In this document: positions 11,301 to 26,300 of the stretch, one piece after another
Position numbering within the stretch: the stretch's first letter is position 1
How the letters are laid out: every line of letters begins with the position of its first letter
Assembly (NCBI GenBank): GCA_024734555.1
Contig: JANPWX010000076.1
Location: 5,151,504-5,215,503, forward strand
Direction: 5' to 3'
DNA length: 64,000 bases
DNA from: Trochalopteron elliotii
Lineage: Eukaryota > Chordata > Aves > Passeriformes > Leiothrichidae
Position numbers and translations under genes: made by a program
The notes under the pieces: generated by a model
The model's input: the letters and a program-made list of their open reading frames with translations, nothing else
The model's database searches: none
What the model was told of the DNA's origin: nothing

Positions 11301-14300
11301 GTACCACTCTGAAGGGCCAATTTTAAAACTTTGGCATCTTTGAAGCTGTGAAGATAAAAGGCTTTGAAGCTGTAAAGATAAAAGCTGCAAAAGGCTTTTA
11401 CATTTTGTAAGGATGCTTTAAATATTCTATTTCAGAATACAGAGAAATTTCCTATAGGTTCACATTTATTTAAACTGGAGTATTAGAAGCAGAAACATGC
11501 TTTACTTATTTCCAGTTGAGATGGAGGCTGCAGTGCTTATTGATAGTTCATGTTAAAGATTGTGATAGTATGGAGGATGAAGACACAGAAAATGGAGGTT
11601 GCCCAAGTTAAGAGAAATCTATTTTGATATTGCATATGATAGGTTAAAATTACTTAGCTTTTAAAGTAATTGTTTCAAAGTGATTAACTTTGAAATAAGA
11701 ACAAAATTGAGGAAAAAGTACCTTGACTGGCAGAAGAAACTAATGTAGCTAATGATGCATAAGTATTTATTAAACATTTCTCCCTCTCACTAAGTTCTGC
11801 CTTTGTGAAACAGAATGATGTATATGTATGTGAGGATGATAAAGTACTAGTCAGCTCTCTCCTAACTTCTCTAGTAGTTAAAGAAAGCAACAAGCTGATA
11901 TAGAAACAAGAAAAATAAACCTGTGGGGCTATTTCAGTCTGATTAGCTATCACTGAGAAGATTGAATTTCTGTGGAGCTACCTGAGAGGCTTTTTCAAAT
12001 GCATCTCTACAGAAATGCTTAGACTTCATAAAGTCTTTGTAGTATACTGTTTGTGATAATGATAGAAACGATACCAGGACAAAGTATGAGTCCAGCACTC
12101 TGAGTGTCCTAACTCAGAGGTTGCTTATATGAAACACTGTTCAGTGTGATGTTGTAAGACTGACTAGATCATAAAGATGGAAGAATCAGATGAACAACAA
12201 CAGGGGGCGAAGTGGAATAATCTAATCAGTAAAAGGAGTGCGAGTGATCTGCTTCCTGTACATGGAAGGAAAGTAGTGAGGTGGATCAAGGAAAAAGATT
12301 CTCTCCCAGGAATACCAGGTGTGTAAGGGGTGATTGCATAATATGATATAGGACTTGTTGTGGGATGCAGAGAGAAAAGAATTTGGGGATGGGACAGATA
12401 ACACCGTACACAGCTTATTGTGGGATGTTTAGATGAGAGAGACCAAACCAGGGGAATATGGAAATCAAGGTTGATTGGGGTGTAACAATCGTGAGGAAGC
12501 AGGGGGGAAGTGGATACATGCTGATAGTTGTGCAGGTTGCTGGGCAGTAGGATTGTCTGAGCCTTCACTTGTTCTCTGCAGGCTGTTCTGTGTTCTTACC
12601 AAATGCCATTTGCAGCTGTTCAGTGGGAGTGCATTGTCTCTTCTGTGCCTGGGTGTGAGCACTCGCAGACTTGAAGTTCAGCTATCAGACAAGTGGGGTA
12701 AGAGGCTGGTGCTGGCCGCTTGAAAGAGGCTGCAGGCCTGAGGAATTTGAGGGTCAGCATCTGCAGAGACCAATGTCTAGAAGCCAACTGTTTGCAAAGG
12801 CAGCATGTCTAACACCAGCTGCCGGAGACAAACATACTGTGATCACACTTGTGTGTGTTAACAGGTAGCACATTTCATGCTGGACTAATAAGTGAGTAAG
12901 ATACAAGCACCTGGAAAGTTCTAAGGTATGAGCTGATTGCTGATGTGGGGTCTTTATATTGAAGGAAGTTTCACCTAAGGGTGTAGGGTCTTGATACTGA
13001 ATGAAGTTTCATGTAAAAAGCATTTTTCAGCAAAAAAAAAGCACGTTATAGTTGAGGAAAAGACTGAGAAGCATACATACCTTCATGAATAGGGATAGAA
13101 AGCATTTCTTTGATTATTTTTTTTTTACTATGAGCTCAGTCAGTTGCCGTGCTTGAAACAGCTCACTCTTGTCTAGAAATACATTAAGAAAGAATTACAA
13201 AAAAATACCCTTTACTTCTGATTGGGTACAGTGGTGTTATATTATGTATTAATTGAATGGTTTTTGAAAGGAAAGTTATAAAAGGAAATAGTTTAATGGG
13301 GAACTGGAACTAATATATCTGCATTATTGTAATCTTGCTGAGGCTAATGAGCACAATAGAAATCGAGTAGAAATGTGTAAGATGAGTTCCTATAGCCATA
13401 ATATGTGATTTGAAAACTGAAGGTGTATTTAAAATAGCTTATAAAAATGCAAACCATGTTTATTGCATTTCACAGCTTGCAAACTGAGATGCATTAAAAT
13501 ACTTTGACCCTAAGCTGATTTATAGATCTCATAATGGGACACTGGATTAGCTGTAAGATGGATCTGTCTAGGTTTTCTGCTTCATAGTGATTTCTTCTAT
13601 AAGATGCAAACCCCAGGTTTTATTGGATTAAAAGCAGAATTCTTCCATTTTATCTAAATCAAGTTCCATGACAAGATAATACAAAATAGGAAAAGGATTG
13701 ATAAACAGCCTTCTCTCTGCCTTTTGTGTCCTTGTAAACAGGTCCTTGCTTTTGGGCTCAAATGCAGTAATTTCAAAGATTTACAGCTGCAGGAAACTCT
13801 GCTCAAGTCTTTGCCCCCACAATATCTGGAAAACTTGACTACCTCTGCACTCAGAGTGTGTGCCTCTCCTGTTCTGCAGTCTTGCCATCCCTAGCTCAGC
13901 TTCAACTTACTACATCTTGTTGTGACCATTACCTGGCAATCATCTTGCTATCTTTTGATGCTTTTTTCAAGTATCAAACTTAGGAAAAAGAGCTTTTTCT
14001 CTTTTTTTCAGACCCTGTTCTGAACTTTTCCAGTTTAAGAACCTAATATATTTGAATCCAAATGCATAGAACTATTATTTCAAATGTGGCTGTTGTTATA
14101 TAGATTTAATGCATGAATATAAGAATAAGGATTTATCTCTGATACTTTGCTGCAGTCTCAGCAGTAAGTATAAAAAGAAAGCCAACTTAATTTTAGGAAA
14201 TTGTATTTCTGCATGGTTCATATGTTGTTTTGAGCAAGGTAAAAGGGCCTCTGAGATTGTCTGATGTATTAGAAAGGAGCTAAACCAATTCAGCTAAGTA

Positions 14301-17300
14301 CAAGACAAAAGGTTTTAAGCCTTCTTGAAATACATTGACTAAAGTAAATGAGATCTGAGCCAACATTTTAAATTCAGTCAAAAAACAATGTTAGTACTAC
14401 TTGGTCAATAAGTAAGAACAAAAGAATAGCCTTAATCCGTTTTCACAGAAATGGTTAGTGTATTAGCCTAGACCTAGATAAAATCATATTAATTAATCAT
14501 ATTAATTAAGATTATGGTGCAGGGTCTGTTATTTCTGCCATGAAGTTTTTAATTCAAATTACTAAAGATGTAATGCATTTTACATAATCTTGCTCAAGTA
14601 TCTTGCTCTAACTGTGAAAAATCGAATGAAATCCACATACCCAGGTTTTTAAAGTGATGAACTAGATCAAGGACCACTTTAAAAAGTGTTCCTTTGGGTA
14701 TGTGTTTTGACTGAAGGACCTTCATGTGTACAGAATCATATTTAACAACAATAAAAGCCAGTTTGGTTTTTTTTTTTTTGGTTTGCTTAGTGTGAATGCC
14801 TTAAATAGGCTTACCCAGGTAAGTGTGAGTAGTTCAGTATCTGTGAATGAGTCACTGAAATAATCACAATAGAGTCTTAAATAATAAATCTACATTTTCC
14901 CCATGGCTTGGCTCTTTGGTTCAAGGTAATTCCAGTTTGATAAATAAGAATGGTGGCTTTTTTGTTGTTGTTGACATGCAGGGTTTTTCTCTTGATTAGA
15001 AATGCATCAGAGTTTGCAGAGTTATTTCCAGGGTTGGCCTGAGATAAAAAGGAAGTCGGAGTATAGAGAGAACGCAGATCAAGCCAATATGGTTAACAGC
15101 TACGTTCTGCTTTATTTTAGCTAAGATGGCTACTTTTATACATTTCTATATAGTTTACAATCACAGCAGCTCTTCATTGGCACACAGCAGAGAAAAGAAT
15201 GCAAACACTTATTGTTGACCAAACTCTTAAGGCAGCTACTGGTGTTCAGACTACTTCCTATACATGTTATCTATTAGAAACCTCTCTGTGCCTTGTTAAC
15301 ACCTTAAGGTGTAATTCTCACTGCGCCAGAGACTTGGCAGCTGAATTTCCACCTGCGCCACTGAGGCCTTACAGGCCTTCATCTGAGGCCCAGGCTAGGT
15401 GATTCACTCACAGTCCAAATATTCACTATCTTCAAAAACTCTGCTACACAGAGTTGCTGTAGTCTATACAACTTCACGATACCACCATATTTACTTGTGT
15501 TTCAATATAGTACAATGGTTTTCAGACTTTTTTACTAGTTAGGCAAAATATGACTTCATCACTTGGTAAAAGTATCCTCAGTTCTGAAGAGTTAGTCTGA
15601 TTTCTAAATTTCTTCATCTTTAGTTGCAAGTCTGAAAAAACAAATGCTGGTATTTTATAGGAGGGTAAACAAAATAACACATTTTATCTTTAATGCCATT
15701 TAAATTAAATATTATGAAAATACTAGTTTAAACTTATTTTCAGGTCAGGTATGAAAGCTATAAAAATATTCCTTAAAAATTCTAGGATGTGCCCATGTGA
15801 GTAATGCTGTAAATGCATGCAGACTAAACTTTTTAGAACGTAAGTGTCAGGTAAAATCATAGCTACAAACCTATTGCAAGATATAGTAAATTACTAATAT
15901 TGTTTTCTCATATGGCATTTCTCCAATGTTTATGCTCTCCTGCTAGTTTTATTGCAAGCAGGTAATGAAGAGGGAAGGAATCCAGTTACTTTATGCACAA
16001 GGCATACAATTCCTATATTAAGAGCAAAGGAGAGCTTTTGTTCAGTAACCGTAGAGGTGTATATGAGCTCTAGTGAGTAAACTGGAAATTGCTTTTAAGT
16101 AAGCTTAGAAGTGCTTTCCACAAAATTATTTGATGTATCTTCAGCTTTCTTAAGGATTCTTGTAGTTAAGGTAGGGAATATGAGTTAAAAATGCATTGGT
16201 AATCAGATGTGTTTTAAACAGACAGAGTTCTAGATTCATATGAATTTTTCATTGAAGTGGAAAATTGAGGAAAAAAATGTGAAGGAAGATGGGGCCAGAT
16301 AAGTGGACTGGACAGCTGATGAATTAGATATTTGACAGTGACTGATATCTTGCTTGAGAGTAGGAGAGATTTTTAGATTAGTAACTTACGACTGCTCTGA
16401 CCATTGTGTTTTTCTACTTTCGAGCTTAATCATGTGGCTGATGTCCTGCACTATGTATGCTTTGAATGCTCCCACACAGTGTAAATGAGAATAAGGTTAA
16501 CAATAGTCCCAAATGCTGGTGTTGAAATCTGCTAAATTATTTACACTATCATCTTGCAGTAGTGAATTTGGCAAAATTCTGCTTGTTTTTAAAGTATTTG
16601 GTGTGGTTTACGTTTTTACTGGGTGTCATGTCTTTTAGAACTGTTAAACCCTTAAAATCAGTACATATGATGATAACTCACGTAAAGTTACAGAAGCAGA
16701 AAATGGAAACTTGTATCGCCCATTTATAAAGAAAAATAATCACAGTGTTTTCACTGTGTGCTGGCACTTTTGAACCAGGCCTTGCCAGAAAGTTTTGTTC
16801 ACCACTGTCAATTCCAGTGCAAAATGCCCTCAGCTGCCTGTCAGAGGAGAGTATTCCGGGGAACAGGGCTGTGCAGAAAAGTAGCCCATAAATTTAGACT
16901 GTAGGCCCTGGAATATATCATCATATTAAACAATGTTCTTAAAAGGATACCAGTGTCCTTACTCACTGAACAAACTTGTATTATTTTCTTATTTTACTAA
17001 AATAGTAATTAAAAAAAGGCAATGGGTTTGACTGCAGAACAATGGATTTGATGCTAGATCTGAATATTCTCACTGTTTTATGATTCGAAGTGTAACCCTT
17101 TTCAGAAGACCTCATGTATGTTGTCTGTTCTGTCAACCGAGCAAGCTGGTGTAAAGCTTTCTACTTCCCTCTTGTCTTTCCTTGCCCATCTTGTGCACCT
17201 AATAGCCAGATGTGTTTGGGCGTGGTGCTGAAAGCTGGGAAAGGATGAGCTTGTTTTGCAGTAAGGGAGCATCAGTTGCAGCAGCTATAGACCTCTTAGC

Positions 17301-20300
17301 ATCCTGTTATGTATGTGAATTTCATGGGTGTATGACAGTCAGTCATGGTACTGATCCTCCTTTTTTTCTTGCCCATATATAATCGTGTCCCCTATAGGCA
17401 GCATCCTATGTGCTGTACTATAATCTTTGTACAGAGGAAGGAGCAGAATTGACTTGGCAATGCTTTCATTTTTTTTCCATTTTTTCTGAGGCAGAATGAC
17501 TCACTCATTTAATGGTTATCTCCAAAAATAGCTGGCTGAAGAAAATCTGATGAAATACCCCACTGACACAGTGGACGTCCTACAGTATGTGACTTAATGC
17601 TTCAGGTGTTACTCAGTTTTATTCACAGTCCCATCTCCTGCAGACTTGCAGTCCAAGTTTCTGTGAGAAAGCATTGCTGTCCATTCCAGGGACTTGGAAT
17701 TTACCTTTGGATGAGTCAACTGCAAAACTGTAATACTCAGATTCAGATCTTTGAGGCTTGTGTACACTGAGCTTTAATAGGAAAACTGAATTAGGGAATT
17801 CACTGTTAATTGCTGGTTGAGGTTTGCGTATAGGTTGTTTCACTCGACACATGTGCTCCTTGCATCTGTTTGACAAAGTCTAGAGAGTGCCAGAAAAAGG
17901 GAAGAGAAAGTGGTTGTAAAGAAAATCTACCAAAAGGGAAGTACTGCTGACTCTAAGTGTTTCTGTATGCCTGTGTGTGAGTGTAGTCCTTGAATGTACT
18001 TAACGAGGTTCTTGGAGGCTGGCTTGCTTAAAATTAGCAAAACAAGAAATATAACTGTGCGAAGCTATCAAAACTAAAATGATACAGTTATCAAAGTATC
18101 ACCACTCAGCAATAGCCAAAACACTGGTTTTAAACAGTGTTGTAGCCACAAATCTGAAGTATATCATTGTATTGACCGCTGTGAAGAACGTGAACTCCAT
18201 CCCAGCCAGACCCATACAGGCAATTAGTTTGAAAAATATACAGTATAAAGTGCCTGTTAGTTCCCTTGTCCTTGTCAAAGAAACATCTTTATTCACTAAT
18301 AATTTGCTTTAGAGTAACATACAAGAGAGAGAAACAAGTCTGTAAAATCAACTCTAGAACTTAAGGTGTGAATGAAGTAGTTACCACTGTTACCACTTGC
18401 TGATTTATTTGGTTTCATTTAATGCAAGAAAAGTATTTCACATAAATTAGATTGAACTAGAATGGTGTAACTAGTAGTATATTGAGGGCGATACATTGTG
18501 AGAGCTCAATAAAGGCCAATATTGATTTCTGTAAAATGGAGCTTTCTTTTTTAATTTGAGATGTAGCAGAGACTTTTTTTTTTCCCTTCTCTTCTCTTTT
18601 TTTTTTCTCTGGCCTAACCTGGTGTTCTTACCTTAGATAACTTCTGTTGTTGCACAAAATTAGTAAAGAAAAAATAAAGGAGGGTGGCACAGTAATGCAA
18701 CATTAAATGCAGGTTGCTGAGTTAAAAAATGCTCTTTCATGATGGAATGGAAAACTTTCTCATTCTGTGTAAATTGGGAAGTTTTTGACAATGGTGTTGT
18801 TTTCATCTTTAAGGATATGGTCAGAACTGAGAATAAACCTCAGAACTTTGGTACAAATTTTTGTAGCTTTCCATCAAAATCTGATAGACTGGAAATTACC
18901 TTAAAATCTTAGAGCTGATATTGCATAAATGACCAAGATTGGTAAGTAACCCTGCCATTTTCTAATGGTAGGCAAATGAGCAAGATGAATTAAGTCATAG
19001 ACGGTATCTCTGTGAATAACAAGAAGACTGGCTGGTGCAGCTTCCACCAATGAAGGCATTGTCTCAGTGTGAGATTAAAGTAGTCTTTTGCACTTGCTTT
19101 AAAATCAGATAAGTTATAGGTGACCTGGTCTCTTCTTCACTGTTGCCTGCTTTTGGATTTTGTTTGTGGTGGTTTCTTAGCACAAAACAATACAGTTGAC
19201 CAAGGTGCACTGTAGAGGTACATGGAGATTACCAGCATATAAATTTCTGTCCAGTAATTTCAAGCCAGTTGATTTACAATGACAATGTGCGGGAAATTAA
19301 GTGAAGGTCCAAATACTCATTTCTGCATTTCCATTTTAGTTAAATAGAAAAGAGATGCCTCTTCTTATGTGTGGACATAATTTCTCAGTTGTTCATGTTG
19401 GAAGTTATGAGGAGTTCATAAATATTTTTAAATATTTGCTTTTTAGATAGTGAAAGATGACCAGTCTTGTTGTGTAAGGACTACTTACATATGTGGTATT
19501 AGCACCATACTGTCACATTATTGTTTTGTAGATGTATAGCAGACAGGATTAAGACATCACGTGATTTGGGTATAAAATTGGGAGTCATTCATCACTGGAT
19601 ACAAAGAATTAAATGAGAGCAGGAGCTTGAAGAGGGAATTGTTTCCATGATGGTACCTTTATCAGTTATCAATGCCATCAATAAACCTTTTTAAAGTAAA
19701 GGAAGACATCTGTGATGCTCTGCCCTTGTCTGCCAAGTCAGTCATGACACTGTTAAAAGTTGTTGGTTTGGTCAAGCATGACTTCCTCTTGATGAAGCCA
19801 TACTGATTCCTCCCGTTAACATTCTTGTCCTTCATGTGCCTGGAATTGGTTTCCAGGTTAGTTTTTCTATTGCCTTCCTAGATATTGAGGTGAGACTGAG
19901 CAACCAGTTGTTCCCTGGGTCTTGCTTCTTGCCCCTGAAGAAAGGACTGACCAGAAGAGCATAAGAAGAGTGGAAGGTTAGAAGGACAACATTGGAAAAT
20001 AAAACAATGAAGATTATCGTCCCCCAGTTACCTGTCATCTACAGGATTGCAAAAATTTATAGTGCCCATACTGGATCTGAGTAATGAGTGTGTTGCTTCT
20101 GTACTGAAAAGATGTGCTTTATAAGTGAAAATATTTGTAAGTGGTTGCAAGGTTAATTCTTTATTTACCTCCTTAATTTGGCCAAAGTATCTAATACCTA
20201 CTGAACGAGGGGTAGTTTAAATTAGGCTTTGTGGCTCTTTTCATAACAAGGACTCAATTATTTTTTAGGTAAAAAATTCCAAGTCATGCTAGAAAATAAG

Positions 20301-23300
20301 GTGATCATGTGGAGGATGTAAAAGAATCAACTCCCTGAAAGATTGTTCTGGCTTCAGTATTTTTCAGTGATATTTGCAAACAAACTGTTTTCAATAATCT
20401 CAGAATAATTGAAGGCAGAGGACACTGCTTGCTTTCAGTAGGTCTCCAACATGAGAAGAACCCTGAAGGGTAATGTAGTGGCCATTAGTGACAACTGTGA
20501 AAAATGGCCATGTAAGGCCTGCATATCAAAGATGTCTTGATGTTCTGCTGTTTGCAAGGACAGTATTTCAGAAGAATGTACTAGCAGCATAAAAATGATT
20601 TTGAATGAGAAGCTGTTAATACATGACCTGAAGTAAATATATCTAGAAATTGCTATAACCATGTACTTCATTCACTAAACCCACATATATTACTAAGACA
20701 GTCTTGAATGTAATAAAAAAATAGTAGCCCCAGTAACCTTGAAGGCTCCGCTTGAAAATAAATGCACAAAATTGTGTACCTGTTCCTTCTACTTGCCTTT
20801 TCATATCAGATTCTTAAGGCTATTTTTAGTTTACCTGATGCTGCTGAGTCTCCTATTTTTAATGCAGTCTTATTCCAAAGGGCATAACAAGGAATAAGTT
20901 ATCTACCACTGGTGTCAATACTTAAAAGTAATTGCTGTGGGAGTCAAGGAGACTAGTAGTAGAAACTGAGATGAATCTTAGTGCAGCAAGACTCCCAAGC
21001 ATTTGTCATGCTGCCTTGCATCTCTACAAAATGTGGTATTTTTTAGATGAAACACAACACTAAATTAAACAGCGAGTTTAAGAAATGTCACTGCCTTGTT
21101 TTGCAGGATTTTTTCCTGTTGCACACTTCTGTGCTCACTGAGTGCAGTCCTTTAACATCTTGAAAGGCCACTCTCTACATAAAGCTTAGTCATAAATGAA
21201 TCCTATTGGGGTAAAACTGCTAAAAAGAAATTAAACATCACATTTCTCTGTATGATTTGAAATAAAATTTTCTAGTGACTCCAGTGTGGCTTCCTTTTTG
21301 TTCTTGTCCAAAAGTTTCAATACCTTGTTTATGCCAGAATTCTATGGGCTGGAAGAGACCTCTTGAGGTTCTCTCCTTGACCCAGAAATACGGCATGATC
21401 TCTGCTACAGAAGCCATTGCTTTTCATTATACCTACTTCAGGTGGACCACAGTGCAGAATCCGTGGGACTGGACAGAGAACAAGACTCTCTCAAGAAGCA
21501 GCATGGTAGTGAGGGTCATTTAGGTCTTAAGAGTAATTGTGTGCATCAGGTTTCTTGTTCTTGTTCATCCTACTGGTGCCAGCCTTACCTAATTTATGCC
21601 TAAGTGCAGGTGACTTCAGAGAAGTTCCTGTCTGTGAATCATGACAGACCTTAAGCACCAAACAAATGTCTTCTGAATTTGCACAAAAGCCCTCCTATGT
21701 GCCATGAGGCATCTTAAAGAGAAATAAAGGCATACCAAGTTACAAAATTGATTGAAATCTCAGACAGGAGGATAGGAAATTTAAGGAAATGGTGCTTGTT
21801 ATGGTGAAACATTGGGGGGAACAAAATAGTTTTGCAGGTGAAAATAAAGGGGAAGATCTTTTGTTCCTGACTGCTTTGTGTGTCTGCTGTTGTATAGATG
21901 AATTATTGGTAAATGTTAGGTAACTAATGTGTTTTTTCACTTTTCAGACTGAAGGTTAAAGTATTGGTGAAGACTGTGTAGCTGCAAAAATGTTGAATAG
22001 TGCTTTAAGGAGAAAATCTTCACCAAGGAGACAAATGCAGTATTAATGGCTAGAAATATTTGATGTACTAATGAGCATGAAAGTAATTTTGCAGCTTTTC
22101 TTAAAGTAATTAACTATGAAGTAACCTTAAAATCTAGTAGTTTACATACTGGGAAGGGGAGCAAAATGGGACAAAAACTTCTGATCAAGAAATAATAGTT
22201 GCAATATTGGAAAATGGCATCTTAAGGGATAACATATTTATAGAAATTCATATTTTTATACCTTGTATCTTCATTGCCTTTCTTATTTAGAGAGTGATGA
22301 AACAGATATATGCATTTAATATTTATTGAAAATGTTTATTTGACAAAGCAGAGGACCTAAGTAGATTATTCCTCCCATATTTTTAATTTTTTAGTTTAGA
22401 TAATGAGATTAATTTGCAACAGTAATAAGTACCAAATAAAAGAAAATGCTATTTGAACTCTTTCTCTTTAGTTCTTATTAATGGATGCAGAAGTGTTTGA
22501 CTTCTGTGAAAAGTTTGCATTCAAGACTAACCTGTCAAGCTTCAAATTATTTCAAACTTGTGTTTTTAGATAGTTATCAGAAATCTAATACAGTGTAATG
22601 AAAATTTACATATTTAATATAATTCTAACATTTTTTCTTTTCAGTTGAAAGAAATCATTCTATATTCAGAATTTTTAAGCTGTTTAAGCAAAAGGGAAAA
22701 AAGCCAGTTTCATGAAATAAAGGAGCATGTCAGAAATGCTTCTTTTTACAGTTCCTGTGACCCGTAGTGTTTCTTACAGATATGGAGAAAACTCACATGT
22801 TCAAGGTTTTTGTGGCCCATTCTGTTCTGAAGTACTCACTGTTAATTCTGTTTCATGTTTATAATAATAATTTTGTTGATTTATGGCTGTTGATTTATGG
22901 CATATTTACTAAGATATGGTCAGTTGTAGAAAATTTAATTTTGAATTGTCACTTTTAAAAAATTCTTGATATGCTGTCATGGTTTACTTTCAAAAACAAT
23001 ACTTTTTTGAGCATCTGGAATTGGTGTGCTATGCTCAAGATTGTAAACACAATGTTGAAAGTTATAATGCAGTATAGAACCAGGGAATTCATGGACTGTT
23101 TTTTCATCAGGCTATTTCCCAAACAACTGGATGTTGAGCAAGATATGTCAAGTCAACCTAAGGATTTTTGGCAAGAGGGAGCAAGTATTTCTCTGAGAGA
23201 TTAGCAAGGGTCAGATTATGTGTGATGATACCTGTTTGCAGTAGCTGCAGGAATGGAGTTTGATTAATTGGAGCTCTTTGTTGAAGGTTTTCAGTGGGGA

Positions 23301-26300
23301 TTTGCTCATGCAGGGGGAGTGTCTGTAGTGTAACATGCTTCTGTTCACTTGGGCTGCCTTTGAATACTCTTGAGTTTTCCTCACTGCTCTTTAAAAACAC
23401 CAGGCTCCTTACTCTTTATCCCCCTTTTGCAGGAGAGGAAAAAAGTGAAGGATTACCTAAAACAGGTCTTTATACAATTCTGTTGAACTTTAAAGCTTTC
23501 CTAATGCTAAATACTAAGATTCAAAGACTTCAGCAACCTCAGGAGCCTCAGTGACCCTGTGAAAGGCATGTTATGTATGTGGTGAAGGTGTGAGTGAAGC
23601 AGATTCTATTGGTGTCAGTCCAGTGCCCAGCCTGACAGTGTCCTGCCACTGCTGTTGGGTAATCTCTTCTAGTTAAAGGCTGTACTCATTGATCAGCCAG
23701 TCCACTGTGGGTTTTTGTGGTAAGTGTGGAGCAAAGGCACATTAAATGCACGTGAAGAAATGCATATGTGACTACTATTAACCAGTTGATATTCATTTTA
23801 GAAATTGATGTTTTGATGGATTCAGGGGATCAGCCTGATACAGAAGTGAGAAGAACTATAAACAAATTTATGAAGTAATTTTCATAATCAAATTTCACAT
23901 CAATACCATCGTATTTTTTGAAGTCTCTAGGCAAGAAAAGCCTTGGAGTTCCCTTTTCAGAAGGAGAAGAATGCTGTTATTAGCATTCAGGTTTATAAAG
24001 GAAAAGGTCATGAACTCAGGTTGTGTGCATTGGTGGTCAGCATCTGTAAATTTTGCGTATTCTGCAGATGTTCTTTGCAGAAAGGCAAATTGATGTCATT
24101 AGTATGCTTTTAATTTTTAAGTTTAAGCTTTTAAAAACTTTATTTTTTTTCTCTTTAATGCTGCAGAACTGTGTAGTTTGGTTGCTGAAATGAGTTGATA
24201 AATTATAGACAGCTTTTTGCCTACTGCATGATGTGCAGTGGTTCAATTTAAGACTTCAATTTTTTTTAAACTATCCTCAAACTTAGATTTATTTTAAAAT
24301 TTACTACATATCAGTGAAAGTACAACTATTTTTTACAGTCACGTGCCATATCCCTTTTGACTAGAACTTCCACATACTTCATTACAAATCAAATTCATTA
24401 TGATAAACAAATATGGAAAAGGACTTTTATTTCTGATACTGAAGCAGCATCTTTAATGAGATTTTTTTAAGCACTGAATCTTTTCAAACATGTTATTTGT
24501 GTTTATTTTTTTTTTCCTTTACAAGCCACAGAAGAAAGAGGATCAGCAATCAGAAACTAAAGCAAGTCCAAAAAAGTCATCAGAACCCACTATTGACCTT
24601 TTAGGACTTGGTAAGCAATATGTAATTGGTTTTAAATCATACGTAGATATGTAATTTTATATTTTAATAGATATGCTTTTATTTTTTCTGTGATTACTGG
24701 AAGATTAATTTGAAAACCATAGACTGCATGCTTGAATTTAAAACTATAAAGGAAAATGCCAATGGGATGTGGGTTTATCAGTACTTATGTTTTGCTAGGG
24801 AGAGTAATGAGATCCTGTGGGAAAGGGGGGAGCTATCAAAGTGATCTTCAAAGGCCTTGTGGATTGTAGTATTTCATTGTTTATGGTACAAGTGTACTTT
24901 TTAATGAAGATGCTGAGGTCATCTGAATTATGTATCTGTAAAATACATATCATGCAATTCCTGTATTAGTTAAAAGAACAGTAAGCCGTCAGACTGCAGT
25001 TGACTAATACCTTGTAAAACTTAATATAGTGGGCATTTCAGTGTTCTGTACTGACTGCAACCATCACTCATTTTTATCTAATCCACCTTTTTGTTTTCTG
25101 ACTGGCAGGTAACTATGGGTTTGTCCTGTAAATAAAATAGTTTCTAGTAAAATAATTTAATTGACATTGTCTGCCTATACTCTTGTGTATAGGCCATTCT
25201 CATAAAATATGTCTTTCATTTATCTAGTGTTTCTCTAAATGTGTTTTTTCCATTTGATGGAATCTTAAAATGGAAATGCAAGAATAAAATATTACAGTGT
25301 TTTTATTTCCTTTTGAAATTCAGTGTTAGGAAAATCTACAAGTTGTGAGTGGATATTAAGAGTGTTCACTTTCAATCAATGCAGTGATTACTCTTAATTT
25401 TCTGCATAATTATATTGGAGGAGGCTAATAAGTCTTAAATGTAATTCTATAAACTTCACTTTGTAGAAAAATGTTTTGTTTTTTAAAATTTTTTTTCTTT
25501 CAAGGTATGAGTGTGGCAAAACAGTAAATGTTTTCTCTGTTTTGAAATTCACACTCTCATCCAAAATGCATGTTTTTTTCCCTCTGATGTAGAGCTAAGT
25601 GTAAAGTACAATTTTTGCATGGGTTATGTGTGTGTTGTCCATATCTCATTCCAAGTAATTGCTACTATAGCTGTGCAAATCTTAATTAACACCATAGAAT
25701 GAATGCAGAACGAGCCTATTAAAAAAAAAGTAATTCAGACTTGATGGAAAGCTGATTCTCCTTTATTTTCCTTTAGCAGACCAACAACCTAATTAAAAAC
25801 TAAAATTTAATCAATAAGTGGTTTTGAGATTGCTAGGCTTCTGTATTCTTTTGGTCATGGTTTAAAAAGTATCTTGGTAACACTGTTTTATGATACAATA
25901 GTGAACTCAGATTTCATTGGCTAACTTGAGATGTAATGTGCAATGAAAATAGTATTATAATTGCTGTTCAGCCGCTCTGCTTCTTCAGTGAGATATAAAA
26001 AGGGCAAAGTTTATAATATGTATGTTAAAACCCCATAATTTTAGAGGAGGGAATGCTTAAAGATCTTTTAAATAACAAATTGAAAAGCAGTATAATAAGC
26101 CAGTAGCACTTAGAATCCACTGAGCTGCAAATGAGATATGTGTTAATGAGAGTAGACCTACATATTTCATTTGTAGAGTTGTCTTTTAATTAGCACCTTC
26201 AATAGAAGACTTCAGATAGTATTAAAAGAGAGGTGATGTCAACCCAATGCATCATAGAACCATAGAGTAGTCCAGGTTGGAAGGGACCTCAAATGACCTT

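Larger units (their letters stand above)
2325..24525. other. SMAP1 intron of 22.2 kb
   Basis: This is the longest complete intron in the window, GT at 2325 and AG at 24524-24525, with AT-rich composition. Within it I annotate a TG/TA microsatellite, a tRNA/CR1 SINE, short tandem duplications, a possible decayed LTR element, a retroviral LTR and a CR1-like piece, each listed separately. Between them (2758-10290, 13020-15030, 15411-19680 and 20036-24500) I see only AT-rich unique-looking sequence with short chance open frames and no conserved protein. Confidence 0.6.

Noticed and set aside
12164..12568. 134-codon - strand open frame
   Set aside because: Low-complexity Ser/Leu/His-rich translation with no recognisable domain; lies in the putative decayed LTR island.
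21335..21400. Possible CR1 3' end (GGGCTGGAAGAGACCTCTTG)
   Set aside because: Only one short resemblance, without the following CR1 blocks; too weak to annotate.
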